Below, piece by piece: positions 1-7,705 of a stretch of 15,883 bases of DNA. A program made the translations under genes and the position numbers. Every line of letters starts with the position of its first letter. Positions within the stretch are counted from its first letter, which is position 1. The DNA comes from JBALVT01 sp045110675 (lineage in GTDB: Bacteria > Pseudomonadota > Gammaproteobacteria > Pseudomonadales > Halieaceae): contig JBGCGJ010000003.1 of assembly GCA_045110675.1 (NCBI GenBank), positions 1 to 15,883 of the forward strand. The letters are read 5' to 3'. The notes beneath the pieces were generated by a model that was given only the letters and a program-made list of their open reading frames with translations, did not search any database and was not told where the DNA came from.

Positions 1-388
1 CTTCCATGGCTGCCACTTTGCGGGAGCTAAGCGCCGGCATAACGAGTTTGCGATGCACTGCGTGGAAAGGTTCGTCAGCATTGGCAATGGCGTCTATGGT
101 TCCGCCAAACTGACTCAAATCAAACAGTTCTGGGTTTCCCTTGGCACCGGTAACCAAAATGCCGGTGAGATTGGCGGAATAGTCCTGCTGATTTTTTAAC
201 ACTTCGTGAATTAGCTGCCAGGAAGAGACTAGATAAACGCTGGTATCAGGTATTCGGTAGACTGGCGCACGATTCAGTAAAGCCGAGTAGAAAAGATAGG
301 GGCTCTCTATGACGTCAGGGTCGAGAACCCGGTACGGAAATTCCGGTGCTACGCTGATAATTCGATTACCTAGTGGAGCGAGTCGCGG
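1..388 (-). CDS. Cytochrome P450, N-terminal part (cut by window edge; start unresolved)
   Basis: About 129 codons are open on the minus strand and run off the left edge. The translation has the look of a bacterial soluble P450 N-terminus: a Pro-Tyr-x-Tyr-type helix-A segment (SPYLFYSALL), then APVYRIP and a strand-like YLVSSW, and further on NADEPFHAVHRKLVMPALSS, which matches the family's helix-C region (acidic-Pro-x-H-x3-R, with His and Arg that contact haem propionates). The cysteine loop and I-helix lie outside the window. The frame begins after a TGA at 391-389 and has no ATG, GTG or TTG for about 70 codons. The ATG at 392-390 is in another frame and stops after eight codons, so either a 1-nt indel, a rare start codon (ATT or CTG), or a sequencing error is present. 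It lies about 25 bp downstream of the WS/DGAT stop, suggesting co-transcription. Family assignment is fairly sure; functionality is not. Confidence 0.7.
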
Positions 389-414
389 TCATTGTAGATT
401 TGGCAAGATTAGCC

Positions 415-2046
415 CTAGGAGCTTTTATTTGCCTGTTTTTTTTTAGCTTTGGTTTTCGTTTTGGTGGTTAATTTGGGCTTTGATACTGACTTTGGTTTGG
501 CTTTCACCTTGGGCTTTGTTGTTGCCTTGGACTTCGCGGCTACCTTCGGTTTAGCTTTTGCCCTGGTTTTGTTTTTACTTATTGTTTTTGTTTTTGCTTT
601 TGCAGCTGATCGGGTCTTCGGCTTCTCCCTGGTTTTTGGTGTCACAATGCCCGCTGCGACTTCGAGCTCAACTAGAGCCATTTCCATATAGTCGATAAGA
701 CGCTGGGCTTGCGGAATAGATCTACGGCAGGCAGTGATACCAAAATCCACGTTTTTGTCGTAAGTCACCAAAGTGATATTCAAGGCCATGCCATCGGTGA
801 TGATGGACGCCGGGTAGGAGCCATTCATGCGTGCTCCATTCCAGTACATGGGTTCTTGTATTCCCGGTACGTTGGATATAGTGGTGTTCACCGCGGGCAT
901 GCGACTGGCCAAGCCAAGTGGCAGTAGCACAAGAGAAGGTGCTTGCATCACCATGCCAACCAGCTGAATTTCCGCTGGACTCATGCCGCTGAAAAACTCT
1001 TTACCCGCTTTGACGGAGTTCTGGATTGCGATATATCGTTTTGCAGGGTCGTGTATGTTCGTAGCCAAGTCTGCGCTAATTGCCGCGACGGCGTTGCCAG
1101 AGTCGACATCGCCCGCCTGTCTGAGCGACACGGGCACCATCGCTTTGAGGGATTCCTCGGGCAGTTCAGCGTGCTCTTGCATATAGGTTCTCAATGCACC
1201 TGCACACATTGCCAGTACGGAGTCGTTAAAAGTGCCTCCGAAGGCTTTGCCAATAGCTCGAATGCGCGCAAACGGCCAGGACTGAGCCACGAAGCGGCGT
1301 GCACCATAGACTGAACTGTTGATCGAACTGCGCGGTACGTTCTTAAAAGGCAGTGTCAAGGCACCACCGTTGCCTACCCAGGCTGAGGTAAACCGTCTCA
1401 GGGCCCCGAATACGTTGGCGCTTGTATCGAGCCTGGCTTTCAGTTTGTCCGCGACATTGCGTACTTCCTCGTCACTAAAGTCGACGGGTTGCATGTATCC
1501 AAGACTGGCCTTGTAGCGATTCCAGGCGGCGAGTGAAATTGGCGAATCCGGCAGGCGCGATTTGGGATCTGCGGACAGCATAGCCCGAGCCATGTGAATC
1601 GACCTGGCGCCATCAACAGCGGCGTGATGTGTCTTGTTGTAGAGGGCAAATTGGCGATTCTCTATTCCCTCAATAAGATGCATTTCCCACAGCGGGCGGT
1701 TGCGGTCTAACAAGGTGCCGTGCAGGCGCGACACCAGGTTAAACAGCTCTCTATAGCGGCCAGGTTTTGGCAGTGCGGAGTGGCGAATGTGGTAGTCGAT
1801 ATCCAGTGCAGGATCTGGCTCCCAGTAAGTCGGCCCTGCCAAACCTAAAGCACCGGTTTTCAGGCGGTCACCAAAGGGCGGAAGAAAGGATTCCAAGTCT
1901 CGCAAATTGTCCGCCAAGTAATGAAGGAACTCTCGCTCATCCGCTCCCTTTGGCAAGGAAAATAGGCTTACCCCCGCCACATGCATGGGCGTTTCCCTGT
2001 TTTCGGCCATTAGAAATGCTGTGTCTGTAAAACTTAACTTTTTCAT
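415..2046 (-). CDS. Wax ester synthase/diacylglycerol acyltransferase (WS/DGAT family) with Lys-rich C-terminal tail
   Basis: A 543-residue member of the bacterial bifunctional WS/DGAT family, which transfers an acyl group from acyl-CoA to a fatty alcohol or diacylglycerol to make storage wax esters or triacylglycerol at the inner face of the cytoplasmic membrane. The catalytic HHxxxDG motif is present as HHAAVDG (residues 140-146). A PLW motif (RNRPLWEMHLIEG, from about residue 115) and an ND motif (GTFNDSVLAMCAGALR, from about 271) are also seen, and the C-terminal domain has TISNVPG (about 389-395) and the conserved NGSYP...DGMALNIT stretch. The enzyme proper ends near residue 468, a normal family length. 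Residues 470-543 form an extra lysine-rich, low-complexity tail. The ATG at 2046 begins the typical family N-terminus (MKKLSFTDTAFL) after a weak GGA-type ribosome site. The P450 fragment follows on the same strand. Confidence 0.93.
   Translation of the reverse strand: MKKLSFTDTAFLMAENRETPMHVAGVSLFSLPKGADEREFLHYLADNLRDLESFLPPFGDRLKTGALGLAGPTYWEPDPALDIDYHIRHSALPKPGRYRELFNLVSRLHGTLLDRNRPLWEMHLIEGIENRQFALYNKTHHAAVDGARSIHMARAMLSADPKSRLPDSPISLAAWNRYKASLGYMQPVDFSDEEVRNVADKLKARLDTSANVFGALRRFTSAWVGNGGALTLPFKNVPRSSINSSVYGARRFVAQSWPFARIRAIGKAFGGTFNDSVLAMCAGALRTYMQEHAELPEESLKAMVPVSLRQAGDVDSGNAVAAISADLATNIHDPAKRYIAIQNSVKAGKEFFSGMSPAEIQLVGMVMQAPSLVLLPLGLASRMPAVNTTISNVPGIQEPMYWNGARMNGSYPASIITDGMALNITLVTYDKNVDFGITACRRSIPQAQRLIDYMEMALVELEVAAGIVTPKTREKPKTRSAAKAKTKTISKNKTRAKAKPKVAAKSKATTKPKVKAKPKSVSKPKLTTKTKTKAKKKQANKSS
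418..639 (-). repeat. Low-complexity coding stretch: Lys/Ala/Thr/Pro-rich tail of the WS/DGAT
   Basis: This segment encodes the last 73 or so residues of the acyltransferase. By my count 27 of them are lysine, arranged as irregular short units such as KPK, KTK, AKAK and TTK, with almost no acidic residues. The composition resembles histone-H1-like tails (PhaF, AlgP type). The plus strand is correspondingly T-rich, so an apparent plus-strand frame rich in Val, Phe and Leu here is a shadow. Short direct repeats could make the length variable between strains (inference). Confidence 0.8.
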
Positions 2047-2250
2047 AAATTTCCAAGCCAGCTTTCGCTGCCAATATCATTGAGAGTGAGCGTATGACAC
2101 GATTGTGTTTAGGATCGTACCCTAGTTTAAAGATAGCAGATACTTGTCAGCGCGGGTAAAAATTTGAAGTCGGCGTTGCTTGTATTTGAACCATGAGCTC
2201 TGTGTCAGCCAGCGTGTCCTTTCCAGGGCGCTAACCACCGCTGCAAGGAT

Positions 2251-2664
2251 TTACTCAGATGAGGTTTCAGTTAGATGGAACCTCTCGCCTAGTGTCGTAG
2301 GTGTATCGAGATCGGCGACCCTCCAATCCAGTATGCCTCGGCGGATAATGTTGGAATCGGGAATAACACCGCGCTCTGCAAATTCAGCGAGGGATTTCTC
2401 CAGGTCGTCAACGCCAAAGGAGAGTAGAAAAAACCCCTCGCCGTGTTCCATCAAGTGACGTCCCGGCACCGAATCTTCATCGTGTGGTGCCACCAGAACT
2501 AACCACACGCCGCCGAGCTTTACTCGCGCGGTTGACACTCCCCGTTCCGGCAGCTCAGCAAACTCGAAATCGTCCAATCCCAGAATGCTTTTGTACGCGA
2601 CTACAGAAGCTTGTAGATCTTTGACAACAAAATTGATGTGGTGGACGGATGTGATCTGTGCCAT
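2251..2664 (-). CDS. VOC-fold protein (glyoxalase/epimerase/dioxygenase superfamily)
   Basis: A 137-residue single-module vicinal-oxygen-chelate protein. The start ATG at 2664 is preceded by AAGGAA at good spacing and begins MAQITSVHHINFVVKDL, the classic first beta strand of the fold with a metal-ligand histidine (H8 or H9). The second beta-alpha half begins around EHGEGFFLLSFGVDDLE (residues 73-89; H74 could be a ligand) and the protein closes with LGERFHLTE, where E133 sits where the last metal ligand is usually found. Family members include methylmalonyl-CoA epimerase, glyoxalase I and extradiol dioxygenases; the sequence does not decide among these. The open frame extends 22 codons upstream of this start, but that part shows no family similarity. 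It lies 81 bp downstream of the dehydrogenase on the same strand, probably one operon. Confidence 0.8.
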   Translation of the reverse strand: MAQITSVHHINFVVKDLQASVVAYKSILGLDDFEFAELPERGVSTARVKLGGVWLVLVAPHDEDSVPGRHLMEHGEGFFLLSFGVDDLEKSLAEFAERGVIPDSNIIRRGILDWRVADLDTPTTLGERFHLTETSSE

Positions 2665-2745
2665 CAGTAGATTCCTTTGCTGCTTCAATAGGCGTGGATA
2701 CTTACTGCTTGAACCAGTGATGTCCATCAATGTACTTCTGCAGCG

Positions 2746-3510
2746 TTAGAGAAATACATCTCCTCCGTTTGGGCTCAGGCATTGACCGCGAAAATGTGCG
2801 GCTGCATCGCTGGCAAGAAAGACAAACGCTCCGATGATGTCGTCGACCTCGGCAAGCTTGCCCCGGGGTATCGCCTGGCGTATCCCATCGAGTATGTCCT
2901 CAGGCACATCTTCCAAAATGGGTGTTAGTGTGGCCCCCGGTGCAACGCAATTCGCGCTTATATTTCTATCGCCGATTTCCAGGGTTAGGGTGCGAGTAAA
3001 AGATAGAATAGCTCCCTTGGCCGCTGTGTAATGGGCAAATCCTGGCGCACCCTTGTAGGCCAATTGTGATGCCGTGTTGATAATGCGACCTGAGTTTTGC
3101 TGGTACATCGTCGGCAGGGCCGCTCGAGTGCATAGGAAGGTACCGGTGACATGAACTCCCATCACTGCCTGCCAATCCGCCAGGGTGATTTTTTCAATCG
3201 GAGCGGATCGGGCAATTCCGGCGTTGTTCACGAGAATATCCAGCCTCCCGGTTTCGGCGAGGAGTTGGCTGAACATATTGCTCACGTCTTGCTCGTTGCT
3301 AACATCAGCCGATGCCAATGTCGCCGTACCTCCGTTGGCTGCAATGGTCGTTTGCACTGCTAACGCGGAGTCACTTCCCTCTGCCGGTGGATAGTTGATA
3401 AATACCTGGCAGCCCGCGTTGGCCAGGGCGATGGCGACGCCGCGACCGATGCCCGATGATGCGCCGGTGACAAGTGCAATTTGACCACTGAGGTCGGCTG
3501 TTAATGTCAT
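2746..3510 (-). CDS. Short-chain dehydrogenase/reductase (classical SDR)
   Basis: A 254-residue NAD(P)-dependent oxidoreductase. The glycine-rich cofactor loop TGASSGIG is at residues 15-22, NNAG at 95-98, and the catalytic Ser-Tyr-Lys at S148, Y161 and K165 (YTAAK). The usual PG motif after the active site is at 191-192. The fourth residue of the classical tetrad, normally Asn in a VNxxG context, reads His here (VHVTG, H120), as in some other SDRs. The position after the second strand is neutral or hydrophobic (INYPPAE), so cofactor preference cannot be judged. I chose the ATG at 3510 because the family N-terminus starts there and GGGAG lies upstream; the frame stays open for another 52 codons without similarity. 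The substrate is unknown; neighbours (VOC protein, CaiB-type enzyme) suggest an acyl-CoA or hydroxy/keto acid. Confidence 0.9.
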   Translation of the reverse strand: MTLTADLSGQIALVTGASSGIGRGVAIALANAGCQVFINYPPAEGSDSALAVQTTIAANGGTATLASADVSNEQDVSNMFSQLLAETGRLDILVNNAGIARSAPIEKITLADWQAVMGVHVTGTFLCTRAALPTMYQQNSGRIINTASQLAYKGAPGFAHYTAAKGAILSFTRTLTLEIGDRNISANCVAPGATLTPILEDVPEDILDGIRQAIPRGKLAEVDDIIGAFVFLASDAAAHFRGQCLSPNGGDVFL

Positions 3511-3554
3511 GTACCTGCACTCCCAAAAAGGCTTTACTGTTGGATTTATCAGTT

Positions 3555-3571
3555 GAGTGACAGTTACACTC
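3555..3571. promoter_or_regulatory. Inverted repeat GAGTG-N7-CACTC in divergent promoter region
   Basis: In the 192-bp region between the divergent dehydrogenase (start 3510) and CaiB-type gene (start 3703) there is a 17-bp imperfect palindrome with 5-bp perfect arms. It could be an operator for one or both genes. It does not resemble the AAATGT-type palindrome of the right-hand cluster. Arms this short occur by chance, so this is tentative. Confidence 0.35.
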
Positions 3572-3702
3572 GGGAAACGTTTAGTCAAGACCAGCCCGGT
3601 TTCAGTCGCCAGTGGAGACTTCTGATAGATTCTAGTGCGGTTGTTGTAGGCATTTCCTGATCTCAAAAATTAATGATGTAAATATTCTTAAGGTGAAAAA
3701 CT

Positions 3703-4878
3703 ATGAAGTTGAAGGGAATCACTGTGATCGATCTGTCGCTTTTTCTACCCGGCCCTGCCGTGTCGCTGATGATGGCAGATCATGGAGCTCGGGTAATTAA
3801 AGTCGAAAATCCCGCTTCTCCTGAGCCTACTCGCTCAAGCCAGTTCTTTCCCTGGACCCAGGGTGATAGCACCGTCATGTTTCGCACGACGCAGCGCGGC
3901 AAGGAGAGTTTGACCCTGAACCTGAAAAGTCCCCGAGCAAAAGAGCTACTCCTTGAACAAGTTGCCTCGGCTGATGTTTTTATCGAAAGCTTTCGTCCGG
4001 GAGTCATGAAGCGATTGGGCATCGATTACGATGTTGTTCGGGCGATCAATCCAGGTATTGTTTATTGCTCCTTGTCGGCGTTTGGGCAAGATGGTCCCTG
4101 GCGGGATAGACCCGCACACGATACTGCCGCTGTCGCCGCCGCTGGCGTTCTCGATTTGTCGCGTTCGCCATCCGACGACTCTGGCCCCGCAATTATTGGG
4201 GTAGCGATCTCCGATATGTTGTCCTCTCACCTTGCCTTCGGCGGCATTATGATGGCGCTCTATCGGCGCCATACCACGGGAGAAGGGGACTATATTGATA
4301 TCAGCATGTTTGAGTCGGTATTGAATGCCTCCCCGAATATCTTAGGTCCAGTCTTCGGAGGGGGGCAAGCACCTGATCGCCTCCAGGAGCGCACCCATGG
4401 CGGCAATGCGATGCTCAACATCTATGAGCTTGCAGATGGCCACCACCTCGCACTTGGCGGCGGTGAGCATAAATTCGTTGAGGCCTTGTTTGGTGGCCTC
4501 GGTCGACCAGATTTTGTCGAGGCGGTGACGGGCCCGGCGGGAAGTGGTCATCATGCTGCGATCGCCTTTTTGCGAGACACTTTCAGGCAGCGCAATCGAG
4601 CGGAATGGGAGGAATGGTTTGAGGGCCGGGATATATGTTGGATGCCGGTAATGAGTCTGGAGGAGGCCTGGGATACCGACCATGTTTGGGCCAGGCAGAT
4701 GCGCGTGCGCGATGAACAGGGGAACGACCACATGGGCGTGCCGATAAAATTCCGCAATGAGCCGGGTTGTGTTCACTTTGGGCTCGCTAAAGTGGGGGAG
4801 CATACAGAATCGATTCTGGCGAATTTGGGTTGCTCGCCCGAAGAACTGGCCTTATTGCGCGCCGATGGCGCGATCTAA
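3703..4878 (+). CDS. CaiB/BaiF family CoA transferase or alpha-methylacyl-CoA racemase-like enzyme (copy 1)
   Basis: A 391-residue member of the family III CoA-transferase superfamily. The N-terminus (KLKGITVIDLSLFLPGPAVS, then MMADHGARVIKVENP) is the conserved CoA-binding half. SFRPGVMKRLGIDYD (96-110) and SAFGQDGPW (125-133) are family hallmarks. The segment after this reads RPAHDTAAVAAAGVL, with a His-Asp pair at H139-D140; alpha-methylacyl-CoA racemase has a comparable GHDxxxxALxGVL segment containing its catalytic Asp, whereas transferases usually have GYD. A racemase or epimerase role is therefore possible, but transferase activity is not excluded. Start: ATG at 3703 after AAGGTG. It is divergent from the dehydrogenase. 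No clear terminator follows before the TonB receptor, but the receptor has its own operator and promoter. Confidence 0.88.
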   Translation: MKLKGITVIDLSLFLPGPAVSLMMADHGARVIKVENPASPEPTRSSQFFPWTQGDSTVMFRTTQRGKESLTLNLKSPRAKELLLEQVASADVFIESFRPGVMKRLGIDYDVVRAINPGIVYCSLSAFGQDGPWRDRPAHDTAAVAAAGVLDLSRSPSDDSGPAIIGVAISDMLSSHLAFGGIMMALYRRHTTGEGDYIDISMFESVLNASPNILGPVFGGGQAPDRLQERTHGGNAMLNIYELADGHHLALGGGEHKFVEALFGGLGRPDFVEAVTGPAGSGHHAAIAFLRDTFRQRNRAEWEEWFEGRDICWMPVMSLEEAWDTDHVWARQMRVRDEQGNDHMGVPIKFRNEPGCVHFGLAKVGEHTESILANLGCSPEELALLRADGAI

Positions 4879-4917
4879 GTCGGGTTTCGCCTCCTTTTGG
4901 TGCGGATCGAAAGTTAA

Positions 4918-4935
4918 CGAATGTACGTACATGTG
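4918..4935. promoter_or_regulatory. Operator site A of the shared palindrome (TonB receptor promoter)
   Basis: CGAATGTACGTACATGTG, whose central 12 bases (4921-4932) are a perfect palindrome. It matches the perfect copy at 8600-8617 in 16 of 18 positions. It lies about 75 bp before the receptor start and just upstream of a candidate -35 element, so a bound protein would overlap or abut RNA polymerase. The bound regulator is unknown. Confidence 0.75.
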
Positions 4936-4937
4936 CC

Positions 4938-4966
4938 TTGATTTTATGGAATAGAATGCGCATTAT
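4938..4966 (+). promoter_or_regulatory. Candidate promoter of the TonB receptor gene
   Basis: TTGATT at 4938-4943, a 17-base spacer and CATTAT at 4961-4966 (four of six bases of the -10 consensus). This places the transcription start about 40 bases before the chosen ATG at 5011. It is a weak match found by eye; its position directly beside operator A supports it. Confidence 0.4.
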
Positions 4967-5010
4967 CGATGCTAGCGTTGAAGCATATTCAAGATAAAAA
5001 GGGTATTACC

Positions 5011-7611
5011 ATGAGTAAAAGCCAGCTAAGACCTATCTACCTGTCAGTTCTGATGGCCCTGCCAGTCGCAGGAACTCTGACAATTGCGACTGACGCCAGC
5101 GCGCAATTGGAAGAAATTGTTGTTACAGCCCGTGCTCGAACTGAGGCACTGCAGGATGTACCTGCGACGATTACCGCGTTTTCAGAAAATCAAATTCAGA
5201 ATATTGGAGTCCAACGTGCGGAGGACTTTATCTATATGACGCCCGGGGTCACCTTCGTTAATACCGTCGAGGCTGGTGATAGCTCTCTGAGTATTCGTGG
5301 TATCTCGGGTGCGCGGGATGGTGAAACCAACTTTGCTTTTATAGTAGATGGCGTTTTGCACACTAATCCCTCTGCCTTTAACCGTGAATACCCGGACCTG
5401 ACTCAAATTGAAGTGTTAAAAGGCCCTCAGGGTGCGCTCTATGGTCGCTCCGCTGCCGGTGGCGCCGTAATCATGTCAACGCGACGGCCGTCTGACGAAG
5501 TCGAGGGTAAGATAAAGATCACTGCCGCTGAAAACGACACCTTTACTGCTATGGCTACCATTGCTGGCCCGCTGGGTGAAAACGTCGCTGGCCGCTTGAC
5601 GGTAGATCATCGCACTACCGACGGTTTTCAGGAAAACGTTTTCCTGAACGACGAAGTGGTCGACGATTTTGAAGAGACAGGCATTAGCGCCCGTTTGGTA
5701 TTCGACCCCAGTGAGACGCTGAGTATCGATACTAAGTTGCGTTATTCTGAAGTAGAAGCGGGGGCGATTGCATTTAACGCTGCATTTGAACTGCCCTTTT
5801 TCGTGGGTGCGCTGGACGGTGTGCGTAGCTTTGGTGTCGATCCCGAAGCTGCATCAATAGACGTCAATGACTTCGAATGGGTCTATTCCCCCAACGTCGA
5901 CCCTGAAAACAAGCAGGAGACCATAGAGTTCTCCATCAAGATCGATAAGGAGTTGGAGGTTGGTACCCTGACTGCCTGGGCACTTTATTCCGATCAGGAG
6001 CAGAGCTTTATTGCAGATGGTACATCGGGTGCCTTTGGGTTCTACAATGGCAAAACCCATTGTCAGGAAACCGCTGCCGCGCGATCGATCTTGCTGGGTG
6101 ATAACACGCCCATGCAGCAGCCTACTTTCAATATCGCGGGTTTCGGAGACCCCTCCACCAGCGACGATGATCCATTCTTTCCTCCTTACAGTCCTACCAC
6201 TTGTGATGGATATCAATATCAAGAGCGTAATCAGGAAGATTTCAGCGCACAAATCCAGTTAACTTCTTCGGGTGACGGTCCCCTGCGCTGGCAGGTGGGA
6301 GCGTATTACCTGAATATCGAACGTACCGTGGGTGTTGCACAGCTTGAAGATGATGGACGCCGTAATTTACCCGAGAGTTTCGTTAACCAGTTTACCGATG
6401 CTCTTGTCCTGGACGACTTTACGACGGACGTTTTTGCAGTATTCGGCTCGGTGAACTACGACATCACCGATCGTATGGAGTTGTCGCTGGCCCTTCGCTA
6501 TGACCGAGAAGAACGTGAGGTCGAGAATAAGGTGCCGAGCCCTGCAGACGGCTTCTTGTCTACCAACATCGACTATTGCGGAACCTTTTTCGCCGGTGGT
6601 TGTACGTTAAATGGCGTGCCGTTGGAAGGTACACCGTGGAACCCGGCTTTCATTAACCTGGACACCGGTGAAGTCAGTGCTTCGGTCGCTGACCGCGATG
6701 AGACCTTTGATGCGGTTCAGCCCAAAATCAGCCTGACTTATGATATGAGCGATGACACCACGCTGTTTGCCAGCTGGGGTGTTGGCTTCAAGACGGGTGG
6801 CTTTAATAACCTCGGTGGCACCGAGATCATTGAGCTGTTTTTGGTCAACCCAGATGGTTTGCCAATCGCGCCACCTGAAATTTATGAAGAAGAAACTTCC
6901 AGCGCCTTTGAGGTTGGTTTTTCTTCCACCGTAATGGATGGCAGTTTGCAGTTGAACGGCGCGGTGTTTTACACCGAAGTGGACGACATGCAATTCTTCG
7001 AGTTTTACGTTGGCCCCTTTGGGTTGCTACGGGTAGTTGAGGCGATTGATGAAGCTACTATTCAGGGCTTCGAGTTGGGCGCCTCTTGGCAGGTAACAGA
7101 GGCTCTGCGTGTTGATGCTGGTTATAGCCAAATCGATGGTGAGATCGATAAGATGAGTGTTCGCCCCTATGTATCGGGTAACGACATTCCCAACCTGGCG
7201 GAGTACACGGCAAATATTGCCTTGACCTGGAACCAGGAAATATCGGGGAACATGGACCTGTTAGCGAGATTAGAGTACGCCTATCAGGGCGATATCTTCT
7301 ATCATGTCGTACAGGGTGGCGATCTCGATGTGCCCAGACCGGATGATTTCGAGGGGCTTCCCAATGAAGTACCTGCAGTGCTGTTTGGTGGTCTAGGAAC
7401 AAGCTATGACAAAACCAAAGTCGACGGCTACGGCATCATGAATCTGCGCTTGGGAGTGGGCACTGACAATTGGCGTGTTACCGCCTTTGCACGGAACCTG
7501 CTCGATGAAGAATATGTCGCCGAAGTGATCCTCGCACCGGAATTTGGTGGCGGCTTTGTCACCCCTGGTAATGAGCGCTCTGCTGGTATCGAACTGGAAT
7601 ACATGTTCTAG
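5011..7611 (+). CDS. TonB-dependent outer-membrane receptor
   Basis: An 866-residue outer-membrane importer that takes up a ligand using energy from TonB-ExbBD. The start ATG at 5011 gives a clean signal peptide (positively charged start, hydrophobic YLSVLMALPVAGTL, cleavage likely after DASA at residue 31), followed at once by the TonB box EEIVVTAR (34-41). The plug domain follows with QDVPATITAF, IRGI, and VLKGPQGALYGRSAAGGAV, all typical. The rest is a 22-strand-type barrel ending in LEYMF with the terminal Phe used by the outer-membrane assembly machinery. Cysteine pairs in the predicted loop regions (THCQE/TTCDG and DYCGT/GGCTL) may form disulfides. The ligand is not predictable; the type, without SusC features, is common for small hydrophobic or aromatic compounds as well as iron chelates. 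The linked catabolic genes sharing its operator argue for a carbon/nitrogen substrate. Confidence 0.95.
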   Translation: MSKSQLRPIYLSVLMALPVAGTLTIATDASAQLEEIVVTARARTEALQDVPATITAFSENQIQNIGVQRAEDFIYMTPGVTFVNTVEAGDSSLSIRGISGARDGETNFAFIVDGVLHTNPSAFNREYPDLTQIEVLKGPQGALYGRSAAGGAVIMSTRRPSDEVEGKIKITAAENDTFTAMATIAGPLGENVAGRLTVDHRTTDGFQENVFLNDEVVDDFEETGISARLVFDPSETLSIDTKLRYSEVEAGAIAFNAAFELPFFVGALDGVRSFGVDPEAASIDVNDFEWVYSPNVDPENKQETIEFSIKIDKELEVGTLTAWALYSDQEQSFIADGTSGAFGFYNGKTHCQETAAARSILLGDNTPMQQPTFNIAGFGDPSTSDDDPFFPPYSPTTCDGYQYQERNQEDFSAQIQLTSSGDGPLRWQVGAYYLNIERTVGVAQLEDDGRRNLPESFVNQFTDALVLDDFTTDVFAVFGSVNYDITDRMELSLALRYDREEREVENKVPSPADGFLSTNIDYCGTFFAGGCTLNGVPLEGTPWNPAFINLDTGEVSASVADRDETFDAVQPKISLTYDMSDDTTLFASWGVGFKTGGFNNLGGTEIIELFLVNPDGLPIAPPEIYEEETSSAFEVGFSSTVMDGSLQLNGAVFYTEVDDMQFFEFYVGPFGLLRVVEAIDEATIQGFELGASWQVTEALRVDAGYSQIDGEIDKMSVRPYVSGNDIPNLAEYTANIALTWNQEISGNMDLLARLEYAYQGDIFYHVVQGGDLDVPRPDDFEGLPNEVPAVLFGGLGTSYDKTKVDGYGIMNLRLGVGTDNWRVTAFARNLLDEEYVAEVILAPEFGGGFVTPGNERSAGIELEYMF

Positions 7612-7625
7612 CGCATTCAGATCGC

Positions 7626-7657
7626 AAAAAAACCGGAGCATTGCTCCGGTTTTTTTT
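7626..7657. terminator. Bidirectional intrinsic terminator
   Basis: A perfect stem of 8 bp (7632-7639 with 7643-7650, core CCGGAGC/GCTCCGG) closes a three-base loop. It is flanked by seven A on the left (7626-7632) and eight T on the right (7650-7657). It can stop transcription from the TonB receptor (stop at 7611) and, read on the other strand, from the dioxygenase gene (stop at 7706). Confidence 0.93.
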
Positions 7658-7705
7658 GCTTTAGCATTTCTGTCTAGCTCTATGCGGTCGGGTGCGACAC
7701 CCGCG

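Noticed and set aside
449..691. Plus-strand open frame rich in Val, Phe, Leu and Ala that could look like a membrane peptide
   Set aside because: It is the complement of the lysine-rich WS/DGAT tail; the hydrophobic composition is a by-product of the A-rich lysine codons on the other strand, and there is no ribosome site.
2047..2250. Possible small gene or operator between the VOC and WS/DGAT genes
   Set aside because: No convincing short coding frame, and none of the AAATGT/ACATTT palindrome; the interval probably holds only the WS/DGAT promoter, which I could not pinpoint.
4342..4803. Minus-strand 153-codon open frame inside the CaiB-type gene
   Set aside because: It is wholly inside a clearly conserved gene on the other strand, shows no recognisable protein motif and has no upstream ribosome site.
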